The translations under genes were made by a program, and so were the position numbers. Shown piece after piece: positions 1 to 14,926 of a DNA stretch of 64,000 nucleotides. The DNA is taken from the NCBI GenBank assembly GCA_026261815.1, contig JAMPIT010000894.1, forward strand, positions 51,764,147-51,828,146, in the 5' to 3' direction. The notes beneath the pieces were generated by a model that did not search any database, was not told where the DNA came from, and was given only the letters and a program-made list of their open reading frames with translations. Source of the stretch: Monarcha castaneiventris obscurior. Lineage: Eukaryota > Chordata > Aves > Passeriformes > Monarchidae. Each line of letters starts with the position of its first letter. Within the stretch, counting starts at the first letter, position 1.

Positions 1-3000
1 CATAAAAGAAGCTGGAAATACAGAAAGTTTTCAGTTTGGGGTTGTTTTGCTTCTTCTAAAAAAACCCTATTTATTCGCTTCCCTTTGAAGTTAAAAGGCA
101 ACAATTTTTAAGTAAAGATTTATTCCCCTTCATGTAACCGGAAGACCCAGCCAGCTTGTAAATAAGCATAGACTATGCAGATTTAAAATTTAGCACAATT
201 AAACTTTTACCCCGTGGTAGTAATTATGTTTAATGGCTCTTAGCCTGAACTTAACCACGTCTATTGTTGTCAGCCAGTCTAAAAGCAGGAGTTTGTCCAA
301 GGACAATTTTCTGTAGTTTATGGGCACACTAAAAACCCCGCTATGCCCTGTTCTCATTGGCCATTGATGTCAGTGTGTATAGCAAAAATTAAAGCTAATT
401 GGCATACAGGAGCAGCCCTGAATGCAAATGAATTAATGGGAAAAGAAGGGAGTGCTCCTGGAAGCAGTAGGCAACTGTCAAAGGATGGGTTTTACGTAGC
501 CTTGTCTGGGCTAAAGAGCAGTCTTCTGCATGGTGATGCAGACCTCAACAGCTCCGTGAGTACACCTCAAGTTAATTCAAACTATAGTAATATCACAGCA
601 CCCTACAGGGCTTTTTTGGGGAGGGAAAATAATGGTAAAGGGCTCTTACTGTAGGGAAAACAGTAAGCAACTTCTCATATGAACACGTTAAGTTTAGCAC
701 CTTTTAACAGATTTTTCATTCAAACAAGATGTTCAGGGGGGCTAAACTGAGAACCTGTTTGCCTATTTCTGTCACCACTAGGAACAACAATCTGGCTTAG
801 TCATTGCCTACAAGGAGAGAGTCTCCATTTCTTCTCGCCCCCTCTAGCCTGGTGTCTGACTAGATAGCGGCTTGCAATCAAAAAAGAAGGAGAAAATCTT
901 CCCTCTGCAGAAAGAGTAGAAATTTTGGAGCTGTTGACTCCACAGGAGACAAAAAAAAAGAGGAAGCAGGACAGGCACATATAAATAATGAGTGGTACAG
1001 AAAGGAAAGGTTGGCAGTGTCAATTGGATTTTTTTAAACACAAAACAAGTTCAAAATTCAAACAGCTGAGTCAAGACTGATAATCCCCCCCCAAAAAAGA
1101 GGTTGTGTCAACACTGAAAGATAAGAATTATGACATGAAAGAGGACTACACACTTACCTACAGATAAATATCTACATTTGTAGATACTGTGTACAACTAC
1201 GTATTTTTCCACATATCTATACATCCAGATTATCTGGATGTACAAGTTTTAGAAGAGCTATGGAACTCCATACTCATTCCTTCTCCAGGTGACATAGGGT
1301 TTCCCATACACCTTCTCTGCTGCTGTTTATTTCTCAGTTTCATCAGGACCTGCTGTAGAACAAGACTTGCTTTATGTACCTGAAACCCATCATCATGAAA
1401 AGAAATGGTTTTGCCCCTACCTTTTGAAACAAACCAAAAACTGGTTTTTCAGTGAGGGTGGCTCTTAAATACTGCAATCACTGTATTTTTCCCACCTGTG
1501 GATATTAGAAATATGCTGAGCTACAAGTGTCATTTGACTGGAGTATTGAATAAACCAACAAATGCAGGGAAAGCCTGAACATCACTTAAAAAGAATAAGC
1601 TTAAAAGCAACTTCAGACAACTTCCCTGTAATCAGCCTTTGTGTAATATTAGAGAAAGCCTCAGTGACAGGAGATTCAGCACTGTAAATACATATTAGTT
1701 GGTGCACCCTCCTATCCAGGACACCGTTGTCAGGGCTGCAGTGGGAAGTCATGTCAGCTGAAGGAAAGGAAATGCATTTTGATACTAATGAAGTTGGTCA
1801 AGCTGTCCTCTCATGAAGCCTTCAAGTTCAATCCCAAAGAATTTACATCTCGCATGCCAAAGGGTTTGGCATTCAAGGACAGCATAGCAGGGGGAGTTGA
1901 ACCAGTACAAAACAGCCCCTGGCCAAGTGACCGCACTGGTTCAGAGATTACTGGGCGTGAACTTCAAGGTTGCTCAAGGGAGTCTGTTTTCACTTGAAGG
2001 ACACATCTGAATGTTCACTTATTTTTACTCCTTTGGCCTCTCCCTCCATCTTTTCAGTGGATATTTACAGAGGGGTTGGGACTATTAGCAGGTAAGAGAA
2101 GTCCAAGTCCTCCTCCCCTGCCCCAGCCGTTCCCATGGCAGAACTGAAGCTGCCGACCTGAAGCCCACCCTTGCTCTGGCACTGCTGAACAGAAGTGCAG
2201 CAATGTCCTCTTAGGAGAGTTTAAACACAGAAACAGTCAAAAAACTGCAAAGCTGAAAGTGCTAGAGGCATGCTAGTGTACCACTCCCAATTAGCTTTCC
2301 TCCTCAGGAGGAGGAGTTGTGGAGATGGAAAAAAAAGGGCAAAAAGCAAACAAACAAACAAAGTACAGGCACAGGCTGTGAGAAACCCCTGGACCAGCTA
2401 CTGTGGAGGAAAAAGAAAAAAATCTGTACTTTAACATCACAAAGCACAGCAATATTGCCAAGACACATTGTATTTTGAGCCTAATTAATCCTCCTTAATC
2501 TGTACAGACAACAAGTGTAGAAGTGAGGGTGTCCTATGTAGCATGCAAGACGCTCCCTATTGCGAGGCGAAAGCAGCACTTCAGTCTGGTGACATTTTTA
2601 GGCTCTGAGCAGACACCATTTGTTCAGCCACACTGCATTTATACCTCTCCTTCCCACGCTAAACATGTCCCTTGAAAATCTGGCAGGGCATGCTCCTGGT
2701 GCATGCATGCACACTGTGCTTCTCCGGAGGAAAAAAATATCCCAAATTCTCCCCTTCCTGCACCAAAGGTGCTGCAGCTTCTGCAGGTTCAAGCCACATT
2801 CCGAGTGTTGGTGATGTCTTGGGGAGATGACCTGAAATTCTGCCTGCTGGGGCACACGTCTCGGTTCCCAAAGGCTTGTTCTCACACATCCAGCCGTGGT
2901 TTAGTGGTTTGGCTCAGGGCTGTTGTCACTGACTCGAGGAAGGCCACCAGGAGGAGGGGATTTGTCCACATCCTCCTGTGCCAATAGAGCAGGGCACCCG

Positions 3001-6000
3001 TGTTTGTGCTCTTATCCCACAAGAAAATGAAACCCTGCACATTTGCCAGACACTGAACACTTCACCTAAAGGGCTCCTAAAGTGATTCACTGACAGAATG
3101 AATGCCCTGGGGTGTTTGGAGTAGAGCAAGAACCCCAGGACTCAGCAGTAGGAGCTGCTGAGGGTGGAGCTCAAGCCTCTGTGATACAATCAGTGCTGAG
3201 GGGTGACAGAGGATGGCAGTTCTGCCAGGAGGTCCCCATCCCTCAGACGGGATGCAGAGGGCTGCTCTGCTCCCTGGAGGCACCAACACCAGGTGCAGAG
3301 TGATGCCATGCAGAGTTTGCAGCCCTAATGTGGGAAAGTGGGTGAAAAGAACTGCCACGAAACCCAATGAGAACAGCATCAGAGTTTCCCGGAAAACCCT
3401 TCTCTTTCACTGATTCACCATCATTTTTTAATGTAGGTTTTGAGCTTTCTTTGGAGTCTAATTAAGGCCCCAATCAGTTTACATGATGAAAAACTTTCCC
3501 AACACCAGCATATCAAACACGCAGAAGCAACAGTTCTGCTCCTCTCAAAGCAAGCCCGACTCGCCTTTGCTCATGTGAGGGCACCATGCTGAGTAAAAAG
3601 GAAAAATCACGTTCTTCATCAGCACTTCACAGTGAAATTTAAGTTGTCAGTTCCTCATGGGAAATCCTGATGCAACACCCAGCCCGTCCCTGTGAAGCGG
3701 AGCTTGGTGAATGTTTAATTATGCCTCGGAACAAACACACATCGCTGCGTGGGGGCTGCGAGGAGCCATCTGAGCCTGCATGCTAAGCTGCTCTGTCCCA
3801 GAAGCAGCTCCTTCAATAGCATTTGCTTATCAAAAATAATTAGAGGTAGGAATGCTGGAACTGTGATTATGGAACAAATGGTAAATCTATTTGCTGAGAC
3901 GAAATGTATTGAAAGATACATCGAGACACAGCTGGAGACTGAGGTGATACCACAAGGATAACAACTCGAGATCCAATTTCATCTTTCATGATTAAAAAAT
4001 GAGCAAGAAAGTGTTTTATGAAATGTGAAGGTTAACAAATGTTCCTTCACAAGCAATGACGACAGTTTATCTTTTGAAACAAATGATCAGGCTACGGTCA
4101 GCTCGCGGCTCCTGAAACACGTCGGGAAGATTCCCGCTGAAAAGCCACCGAGCATCAGCACACGGCTGGCAGCCCCCTGTGCTCCCAGTGCCTGGGACAA
4201 AGCCAGCTCCAAAGGATCGCTGCCACAGCAGGGATGGAGCTGGCCGTGCTCCCGTCCCGACCCCCTGCTACAACTCCATCCCCAGCCCCAATCCCTGCAG
4301 TGGCCGTGGCTCATCGACGCCTGCCCTCAGGAGGGGTGCCACAGGAGGCTCCCAGAGCCGTGAATTGCCAGCAAAATACTCCAGGAGCCCTCTGGCTGAA
4401 TTCCTCTGGCTGAATTCCTCTGGCTGTTCTCCAGGTGAAGTGCTCCCTTTATGGTGCAACTACAGTGTGAAGTATGAAAACTTATTTTTAGGAATGAATT
4501 CTGCTAAAATTTGACTAGCAGACCAAATACCATGAGTTAACAAGGAAAAAAAAAGATGGATAGAGACTCTAAAACTATTAATGTGAAGGAATTATATTAT
4601 GATGGGAATGGTTAATTCTCCAAGAAGAAAAATTCAAATTACCAGGAGGGAACAGACAGTAGAGAAGATCGTGATGGCAACTTTAGCTCCTTCTATTAAT
4701 AGAACTAATAGTTAAAATAGAGAGAGAAAGAAATATTATATGTAGAAGCCAACACAAGATGTTTTAAGCAAAAAAATTGCTTTATATTTCTATAAATATG
4801 GAACTGCGTAGCAATGCCCTTATTCCTATCCTGGAAGCCTGAAAGGGTTCTTTAGCATCAGGAGAACAGACCCCAGGAGTTCAGCAGAACCCCCCGAAAA
4901 AACCCCCAGTATAAACTAAATTTACTTATTAGTAAGAATAAAAGCCATGATAGCTGTAAAGCTGCCTAAATAGCTGAAGGCTAATTAACAACACTGTTAC
5001 AGAATTAATTATTATTCCTTTCTAGCCGAGTCTCAGTCAAATTTCCTAGGATATGACAATTATACTGTTCTTCCCAACAAAAACAGTCAAAGCTCTAACA
5101 CCCTAAACTCAGATATGGGGAAAATATTTAATGTAGGCCACATAAGTCTTCACAGTTTAGCCATGCTGCACAAATAGCAACAGACTTCCCCCTTGTCGGG
5201 CCAGGAACTATTCCAACCCAAAAAATGGAGACAGAGGTGTTACAAGACCCCTTTCAGGCACAGAAGTTTGTTCCAGAGCCCACATTTAACTGGTGCTGTG
5301 ACAGAAGCTGCATGGCTTCTGTCAATTGGTCAAACACAAGTCCCAATTGTTGCCTTCCATAGTTCGTACCATGAATTGCCCTCTCTTCTCAAAGCTGGGA
5401 CATGGGCCATTTCCTGGGGTCTGCAGTGTTCTGGCTTCTTTTCCATCTCCAGCACAGGCTTCTGGTGTGCCCCAGAAAATTCACATCATCTCGGGGCCAG
5501 TGGGAAAATCACAGATTAAGCTTCTCCACCTGAAAGCAGCATTCTCGGGATAAACCAAGGAAAGAAAGGAGTGCTCTACAACTGTCCAGGGATAAAAAGG
5601 TTCTTCTAAGCCTAACAGCATCAATACTGCTGTCCTTTGGCACTTTAACATGTCTGCTTTGATGCCACACATTATTTTTGTTATGAAACTAGAATAAACC
5701 AAAATCAATATGGTGCTTATTAAATGGACAAAACACAGGGTAGCTCATAGGTCTCAAAAAGCAAATGTAAATTGGAAACACTGTCCAGCTCAGTATTTCT
5801 AACAGGGTTCTGCAACACATTGAATAAAGCTGAATATCTATCTTCAGGGTCAAATAAAAAGAAACAAAAACCATCACAAATACAACACTTTCTCAAGACC
5901 AGAAATGACAAAGTCAAGAGAAGTGATAAACAATGAACTGAAGGATGACAAATGGAGAGACCTGGATCACTTGGCAAGCTGGGTGCAAACAAGATAAAGA

Positions 6001-7768
6001 AAAGATAATGTATAAACAAGATAAACTACAAACAAATACTTGGGAAAATAATGCAGCTGTTCTTCCTGGAAAGAAAACTATTCCTGAAGGTAGCTCTCCT
6101 GAGAGATTTTGGGGGTCCTTGTGATAGTATCTAGCATGACCCAATTGTGATACTGTGATGAAAGGCTTCCTCACAAAGGGAAGATCAAGAACTGAAATAT
6201 TCTTCACTGACACATCAGAATTATGTCCACAACACAGAACAAGTATAGCTGAGCTGAAGAAGGAGAACCGAAGTGCTGATTTGGGGGTGAAAATCTGTGT
6301 GTTGAATCTGAACCTTCTGGAGCTCAATTTTTTTTTAGCTTAGCACAGACAGGGTTAAGGACGCTCTCAGAGCAAGTGACTTGTGACATTAGTAAATATT
6401 CAGATTTAAGGAAGGTACAAAAATTATTACAGTCAAGATAGTTAACTCTTTCCTCATCACACCTGTTCCATTTTTCCAAGGTTGCTTATCCTGTCTTTTC
6501 CACCTCAGACGTGTTCACCCATACCCAAGCTCCTCCTCACTCAGATTTGGGGGACACGCCCCACCTAACCAGATGTGGAGCTGCAACTGCTGCCTGTGTG
6601 GCAGAATTTCAGCTGGGATATTTCATGTGTGCCCTGAAGAGTTTCAGCTCCACAACCCTCCTGTGAGCAGGATGCTCTTGTGCACTGCTGGGCTGAAGGG
6701 CGAGGTGGCAGCTCCCACATGGCAGCTGATGGACTCAGTCCTTCTGTTTGGCTCAGCGCTTAATCTCTCGTCTTTAGAAGGAGAAACTTGTTTGTTCAAG
6801 TTCACTAAGAAAATATTTACTGAAGATTTTCAGAAATGCGTTTTACATTGAAACACACAAAGCATCTGAGCACTGACACTAATCTAGGCAGCCCCTGAAC
6901 ACTGCAAGGTTAGAAGGCATTTTACCTCCCTATCTTGCAGCAGCGTGTTGGGTTTGTTTTGCTTCAGATGTTTTGCTGGTTGAGCTTGCCTGGGAAATGC
7001 TATCAGTGCTTGAGGAAAAATAAAAGAAAACACACATTAGCTGGAGATCAAGAACATTCTTCCAAAGGAAAAACAAAGCAAAACTCAGAGTGTTTTGCAG
7101 TGTGACCCTCATAATAATGTTTGCATTAGGCCTGCTGTCTTATTAATATTCATTTATGTTTGCATAAAGTATTTTGCACAAAACCCCTGTACACATCAGG
7201 CAAAAACTCCCATGTGTTATGTATTGCAGACACACACTGACAGGATGATTCTAGTTCCGAGTTAGTGATGGTCTCTGCTGACTTCCTCAGACAGAAACAT
7301 TTTTTGAAGTTCATCTGTAATTTTGGAGTTTTGCTCTGTTTAGTTAGGGAAGAGACAAGAGCCCCATGGGAGGAACCTTACTCAAGACTAGAAGTCTGTC
7401 TGAAAGCTATGGATGAAAAGGAAAAGGTAAAGATTTGGTCAGGTCTCAGTTGATATGCAAGGAGAATTAGGAATTTTTCCCAATTTACTCAGCAAGCAGA
7501 GTTTGTTCTTGATGGTCCAAAATAACAAAAAGTCACGACCTCCTCCTTCTACCTTCACCTAAAAACAGTATTTCACCTCCCTGACTGCAAAATATGTTAA
7601 GTGCAAATAAAAATCCCTGCTTAGACAGTGGAAGAAACTCCAGTCTCTTCTGGGCAGGGCTGGCTATGCATGAGCACATGTGTTCACAGGAGAGCTTTAG
7701 GAAGCCAGACAGCCGGCAGCACGCCGAGAGGCTTCGGGAAAGAGCCCACAGTACGTCCCTCTATTTAC
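1..7768 (-). other. LMO1 intron 2 (partial)
   Basis: This is non-coding sequence between exon 2 and the left edge. I looked on the minus strand for the LFG-NCAACSKLIPAFEM segment of exon 3 and for the second LIM domain and did not find them. Short tandem repeats occur at 4390-4426. G+C-richer parts (2650-3320, 4080-4380) have unconvincing open frames on both strands. I recognise no RNA gene or complete mobile element. Confidence 0.75.
4390..4426. repeat. 14-bp tandem repeat, 2.6 copies
   Basis: The unit CTCTGGCTGAATTC is repeated exactly twice and followed by a partial third copy. Confidence 0.9.
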
Positions 7769-7982
7769 CTCAGGTAATCTCTGCGGCAGAGAATGAGATT
7801 TGCTTTTGTGTAAAGAGTTGATCCAACCTCTCCAAGACGACAGTCACAGCAGGCACACTTTAGACAGTCTTCATGCCAATACTTATCCAGAGCCTTCAGC
7901 AGGTACCGGTCCTTGATCTTGCGGTTGCAGCCGGCGCAGCCCTTCTGCTTCCCTTTGGGTTGGACGGATAACATCGGCACAC
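7769..7982 (-). CDS. LMO1: LMO1 exon 2, first LIM domain
   Basis: This internal coding exon of 214 nt encodes [10 protein letters not shown] through C-R-R-D-Y-L and the first two bases of the next arginine codon. It carries one full LIM zinc module. Numbered from the MMVLDKEDG start, the ligands are C24, C27, H45, C48, C51, C54, C74 and D77, which bind two zinc ions. The stretch KPKG-like in LMO3 is PKGKQKG here, which points to LMO1 and not LMO3. The acceptor is a clear CAG ending at 7983 and the donor is AG|GTAAAT at 7768-7763. Reading past the donor gives an immediate TAA, as expected for intron. The domain docks partner proteins such as LDB1 and TAL1-type bHLH factors. I see no broken or missing residue. 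Confidence 0.97.
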
Positions 7983-10900
7983 CTGCAAGGCAAACACAGC
8001 ACCTCCTTTAGAGGACACCCAAACAGCTCGGCATTTGGGGCACATCTCTGAGCAAACACTGCTGCTGCTGCCATTACAAGGAGCTCACATTGCATGGAGC
8101 TGACAGCCAAAGGAATTCTAACCTCATTTGCTGTCGCAGGCTAAGAGGGACTGCGACGCTTGCAGGAACGCAGCCCTTTTTTCCTAAGGGTAGGACTGAC
8201 ACAACGCACCAGACTCTTTCTAACAAACATCTTGCAGCAGAATAAACTGGCTGCAATTTCAACATTTGTTTTTTCCCCTCATTACCTGTACCCTTGTGTT
8301 GTTAATTACCTGCCACAGGCAATTAAAAAGAGCAGAAGGGCCATCAGTGTATGTACCCTCCAGTCCAGCATCTTGGCTGAATCAAGTCTGATGGGGAAGG
8401 GAGAGGAGTGAGTATAAAAAGATGTTGTATGCCACTCTTTTTCCTCTCTTGTGAATCCTGTTGGTGACAGAGGCCTGACTGAAAGCCAGAGCAGGCCAGG
8501 GGCTGCTCCAAAATAAATGTGATTCAAATACCCTTGAGGAATGCTGAGAACAGCCCCACCAGTACCCCTCTGCCACTAGTGAAGCCACATTCTCTAAGGA
8601 AAGCAGAGCTTTCCTCCTCCTCATGTATTGATGGAGACAGTAGCAAAAAGCCAGGAGTTTCTTCCTCCCTGGAAATCCCTGCTGGGTCTGCAAAACAAGC
8701 ATGAGATAGCAGGGTATGAGGTGGTGCCAGCATTCTCAGGCCAGGAGGCTGGGGGAGACCTGCTGTGGCCACCTTCCTCTCTGTGGTGTCTCCAGCTTTT
8801 TCCTTTTCTCCAAGCAGCCAGTGCCTGCCGTGGTGAGCACGGACACGGCTGTGATACCTGTCACTCTCCCCAGTTTAAGAGCGAGGCAGGAAAGGACTTC
8901 ATGCAATCAATAGGTGGAAAAATAAACAAGGATTGTACTGTGGGTGAGGGACAGGACAGGAAATGATCAAAGAAGAAATTAACTCACTGAGACGCCAGAT
9001 TCCATTTGCTCTAGAGCCTTGATTTAATTAGTTATGATTTTTATTTTTACTGGTGTCAGTCACTAAAAATGACAATGCTGGGCCTGTAACAAGCACACTC
9101 TGGGCTTTACCAATGCAGAGATGATGAGAAGGGACACTCTGGCACAGTAGCAGGTGTCACTGGTTATATACTCTTCCACAAAGTTAATCCACCCTTTCTG
9201 TAGGAAGCGCTGGCTGTCCCAGAAAGTAGCAGCTTGACAATAGAATTATTAACAGTCCCTTAACCAGAGAGGACCGAGCCAGTGCCACCGCAGTAAGTGA
9301 CATTTGCTGCTTTCCTTAAAAGCCAGGGTGACCTGAGAGTGGCTAATGGTCAGCACATGTAAACCCACCACTCCCACAGCAATAATTGCTTTGTCAGACC
9401 CGCCAGCAGACGACAATAACACTTAAGACACCTCCACACAAACAGCGAGGTATTGATCCATCTGTAATCAAAGTGGTCTCAGCAGCACAGAGACAGGCCA
9501 AGCAACATTCAAAAACCCTAAAGGCTTAGAGAAGCCTCCTGCCCTCTGCTGCAGCACACTCAAAACCCGCTTGCCAAGTCTCTACAAGCAAACTTTTGAC
9601 GCCAGTGACAGATCTGCAATAACTAAGTGAAAACCTGTATCTGTCTTAGACTGCCACACAGGCAACCTGTAATGCTCCCGAGAGAAATTCTACATACGAA
9701 GCCACAGAGAAACACACACACACATGTTTGGAAAGGGGGAGAAGACAGGGAAGCATCAGAAGTGGATTATGCTGCAGGTGCCAGAGGTCAGACTGCAGAA
9801 GTCTCGTGTGCCTGGTGAGAGTTTCTTACGAGAATGAGGGAAGTGGCCCCATGGTTCTAGACACATCTTTTTTTTGGTTTTTGTTTGTTTTTTTAATCCA
9901 AAGTACATTTTAGTAGCAATATTCGAGTAATTTCTATGCTCTTCCCGACTCCACGGCAGGAAAACAGCACATTGTGAGAAGAGGCTGCCTTGTTCTGAGG
10001 CAGAGAAGGGCAAGCACGTGAATTTGCATTTGCAAGCTGTGTGAGATCAGTACCAGTGATGAAAGAAAATAGTTCACACCTATGAAAACTAGGACCTAGA
10101 TGTGCGAATTATGTTTTTAGATAGGAGCCCCAGACACCAGCAAGTCATTATTCACCCCCCAAACAGCCTCTCTAAATGTGTACCCTTAGAGGCAGAGGAG
10201 GATTTCTCACAAGGAGGGAGTCATCATGCAATTCTTTTGCAACGTTTGTGTCGGTAACATGAGGATCCTGCATCTGGAAAGATGCAGATTCCAGATAACC
10301 AGCACACCTTAAACCCCCCCCCTGCTCAGGAGAGCTACTGCGTGGGTGGGGTTTGAGATCACCTCTGTGGTTCAGAAATACAAGATCTGAAATACAAGAC
10401 TTCCCAAGGTCCCACCTTTGCAAGCAGTGCCCGTTCAGAGGTACAGCTGCCCTCACCCAGAGACAGGGCTCCACCCCAGCAGCATTGTCAAGCACAAGGG
10501 CAGTTGTGCAGGGATGAAACCTTGGCTGGACCATTAGGAGAAGCTGGTTTGATCATACAGGGCAGGTTAGGAGGGTGTCCTGTGGCAAGCAGGCCCGGAT
10601 GGCTGAGGGCTGACTGCAGGGGCAGTTCTTGTTCCATCTGTGGCCCTGGCAGCCCTCGCTCTCTGCAGCCATCTGAGCTCCTCGCTATTGCAAGAGCACC
10701 ACTGTCTTCTGAGAGGCTTCTGCGAGTAACGGGAATGTAACACTTTGATTTGCTTCTAATAACTAGCAAAGGAACAGGTATAGATATATTTTTAAGCAGT
10801 ACCTTAAGCAAGGAAAAAAGCTATGTATTTGGTCAGTGTTCAGCAGGGGGCTTTCTAATGAAAAAAGGTACCATTTCAGAGATCATATGATGTTCAAAGC

Positions 10901-12499
10901 TGCTATTCCCACTCAGATAATAACGAGCAAGGTCAGCCTCTGCTGGTCAGGTTCAGTGTTTTGAAATTACATTTTGGGCTGTGAGGTTTCCCTCCGACAT
11001 CCCAACCAACCGGTCTGCACGGAGCACACAGCCACTACAGAAAGTTGCAGCTGCAATTAGCTGGTGAGTTGACACAGCAGGCAAGGCGTGAAACAAAATT
11101 TCAAAAACTGCCAAACTTGATCAGCGAGGGTTCCTCAAACACTTGCCATGTCATTTCCAAGCAACAAGAGCGAAGCTTAACCCTTTTCACAGTCAGAGGC
11201 TTGCAGAGAGAGGGCACAATCAACACCAAACCCTGCTTTCCTCCTCCTACCTCCCACTTCCAGCAGACCTCAGGAAGCCTGGGCTCTGCAGGCAGAAATC
11301 ACCTAGAGAACTGCTCTTTCTTTTTGGAAATTTCCCCACTGCAAGACTGGGATGCTGCTTCATTTCTCTCTGTGTACATTTTCCCCCCAGTACTTGCCTA
11401 AAAATGCCAAGATACCTAGTTCAATTTGTTAAGGGGCTGTCAAGAAACAAAGGGGTCACCTTCGACAAATTCCACATGTGCTCTGTGGGCAAGGATTAGA
11501 AAATGAGAAGTAGGGTTGCAGAACTAGAAAAATTAACAGCTGGACACTCACATATTTAAATGCATGATCACAAGGGACCACTGATTATTACCAAATTCTG
11601 AAAGTACCATCAAGTTGCTCTCTCCTCTTCTGTTGCTAGACATCCAGTGCTCTCTTTTCTTAGAAACAGCAGATGAATCCTTTCTATTTCTGGCTACCTA
11701 CACTCCCTTCTTTGCCCTTTACAACTTAATAGACTTGCTGCTGGTAAACACAAAACTAAACCCGCTCTGAGTGCTCAGAGCTCCAATACACATTAAAAAA
11801 TTATAGACACCACCTCTGGACATACTGAAATTTATGTCTGTGTCTAAAGAGGCTGTTATTGTAGTGAGTAATCCAAACTTTACCTCTATTCACAGCCGGA
11901 CAAACAAGCTTTAATCAGCCCGTATCTGCTCAGTTGGAGTCTTTCTGTAAAATGATTCATCTGGCTTTATAACACAAGTGTCCACTAAGTACACCTCTAA
12001 ATTTTTCTAAGCCATTTTACTGATATTTCTATTCACATGGCAATCAGCTGCAGTTCCTCTAAGGGCACTGTTCATAAAGCCTCCTTTCCAAGCGAGCCTG
12101 GGAACTTTTCATAAATGGCAGACCTTTTAAATAACAGTTATCTGCACTGGTCCTACGGCGCACGGCTCCACAGTGCTCTGGTCTGCAAGAGAGCTGGAGG
12201 TCCCTTCTGAAAGCAGGGAAGTTCACCACCTAATTTCTCTAATGCAACTCTAAAGGTTAATTGGTCTGAAAGAGTAATGGGGGACTGCTAGCTAATGATA
12301 TATGCCTCAAGGCTTTGCAGCTTGCCTGTATTTTATACACTCGAGTCCAGAGCATAAAACACAGGTGATATCACCAGGACTTTTCAGACCCCCCTCCACT
12401 CCAGCTTGCCCCCCCCACCCCGAGCCCTTGGCTACACCCACATGTGCTGGGAGAAGGCAGCAGGAGCTGAAGGCAGCTCTGTTCCACCTGCATTTCATG

Positions 12500-12800
12500 C
12501 CTTATTAGAGGGGGCTCCGAGAAGTGCGGCCGCTGCACTCCTCATTACCGCAGCGGAGAACTAAAAACAACCCTAATGAGGGGAGCCAGAGCGTACAGTG
12601 CGGGCTGGGAGGAGGGACGTCCTCCCACACTCCCCAAGGAATCTGGCCAAAATCTTCAATTTGCCATTTATGACAGCTAATTAGTTATTCTATTCAAAAT
12701 CTTTGCTTTAAATAAAAGAACTAATTATACACAAAGGTCAGTCCCCCACCTCCTGTGAAGCACACATAATTGGCTTATTTCCCCAACATTGTGTGTATGT
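12500..12800. promoter_or_regulatory. Candidate conserved enhancer in LMO1 intron 1
   Basis: This stretch has an unusual mix for intron. A CpG-containing half with GCGGCCGC at 12526-12533 is followed by an A+T-rich half with homeodomain cores (TAATTAG at 12678-12684, TAATTA at 12722-12727). It has no simple repeats or TE traces. Function is inferred from composition alone. Confidence 0.3.
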
Positions 12801-14926
12801 TTTACACAATGCTTTCAGGCAGATGGCTTTAACTCTTTCCCTCGACAAGTTTTTTGGTGTTGGCTTTTTTGTTGTTGTCGGGGCTTTTGTTTGGGGGTGG
12901 TTTTTTTGTTGTTATTTTGGCTTTCTCTTTTTAAAACCCCAGAACTTTTCCTCAGAGTAGCTACTTTAACAGTAAAAGCTTGCTCAACAACAAAGCAAAT
13001 AACTATGCACACACTTCTGCTCTCCAAAAGGTTTGTGACAATCACTCCCTGTTGTACAGCACCTTGCACAACACAGCATTGGAATTATTGGTTTTTATTC
13101 TCCAGCACAAATTCTTCCTTGAATGAAGTGTCTGAAGGCACTGCCCTCACATTTCTGAACATTCTTCTGCCAAACACCACAGTTATTGCAGGTTTGCATT
13201 ACACTTTAATTATTATTATTTCTAAGTTTTGGGGTTTTTTTAATTTATGTAAGTGGTTATTATAGGGATGCAGCATTCCAGTGCTAACAGCAATTCTGGT
13301 TTAAAGACCAGGGGTTTGGCAGTCGGGCAATTGAGCCTAGGTTTCAGAGTTCCACTTGAGGAAAAAAAAATGTTTATTTCTAGCATCAACATCCTTTAAA
13401 TGAACTGACCTCCTTTTGTCTGCTAACAAAAACCCCAGCATTTGGCTGCAAAAGATGAAAAAGTAACTGAAGAGTAGGAGTAATCTTATTAACTCCTGTC
13501 TCATCACAATAAATAGGCTGCAGTCTTATGTCTTTTATCAGAGGATCTGATATCATTTAAAAGCATTAGAGCCCAGCATCACCCATTTAAGTAAATGCAG
13601 ACAGTCATTGCCAAAAAGATGCAGTGAATTTCATTCCCTTAAAAAGAAACTCACTTTGTGTTCCCAGTATTGTATTACTCACCTTCTATGAATATTGCAC
13701 CCTGTGAAACAAGTCAGACCTTGCACTCCCACTGAATGGAGAGTACGCTGTCTCGGGCATCTGCACCAAGAAATCCATCAGAGGAATTACAGCCAGCAAG
13801 GTGAAACTCATCCTGTCATCTGTATATCCAATTAAAACGTTACATTTGGAACACCAAGTACTTGCAACTAAATGCTTATGAGTAAGCCTTCGACCATTCA
13901 TCAGAATTATTCAATGAGTAACCACAATCTTTTTTCATTTCCAGTTTCATGCTGAAGTATGCAGCTGGTGATTTTTACAGTGGCTTTAGCAATTCATTTG
14001 TGCTATTCTTTCTTCTGAATCATTACTGAACAAATTTCCCTAGCAAGGCAAAAAAGTAGTTGGAGAGGGCAGTTAATGGGAGAAACAACATTTTGATCAC
14101 CACTTCTATTTTAACTATTTTATAGTCCTCTGCCCAATAACACAGCAACTTCTTTTTGTCCATACACTTCATGACAGGCTGTAGAAAAATATGTTTTAGA
14201 GTCTAGTGTCTCCTGGCAGTTTCATCTGCCTAAAAGTAACCCAAAGCTTCATGAGTGGCTTAAACCCGCTTCCAGTCTCATATGTAGGGACCCTGTTTTC
14301 AAGCCATTTGCTCAGGTAGACCAACATATCCAAAATAACCATTAGCATCATTTAAATCTGTACCAACGTAGGTCCTGGGTCAGGACATGAGGTTGAGGGT
14401 TAGAATCCAGATTTTCCTTTTCTTCACAGGTTTTGAGTCTACCAGTACCTGCTTTTAGCCCCTCTCAAGTACAGAGTTGCTCCTACCAGAGGCCAACCTG
14501 TAGCTATAAAGAAACCCATGGCAGCAGGACTAAACACATCCCATAATAATTGTTGCTGCAAGTCTGTTTCTATAAATCATTTCAGGAAGCAATGTTTTCC
14601 CTGTGCTCATAAAATATGTTTGTTTCAGCTTTAATTTTTTGTAATTGGCACGTGTCCAATTCTTAGCACATCCAGTGTTTCAGTAAAATCCATTTTTACT
14701 GTTTGAAGCCCTGGAAGCAGTACAAAGACATGCAGATTTCTTCTACTTTCAACCTAATCTGAGAACATTCTGATCAAGTTTTCTCTATTAGTCACAATTT
14801 AGCATACTGCAGTCTGGCAAAGGTCCTTATTTCAGGTGGCCAGCTCCCTCCTTCAGTGTCTGTAGTAGAAAAAAGTTTGGCAATGGAGAGACTACCCTCA
14901 AACCACCTTTTCAGCGGTATAAGAAC

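Noticed and set aside
1..7768. Search for LMO1 exons 3 and 4
   Set aside because: No minus-strand segment resembling the second LIM domain was found, so they are presumed to lie outside the window.
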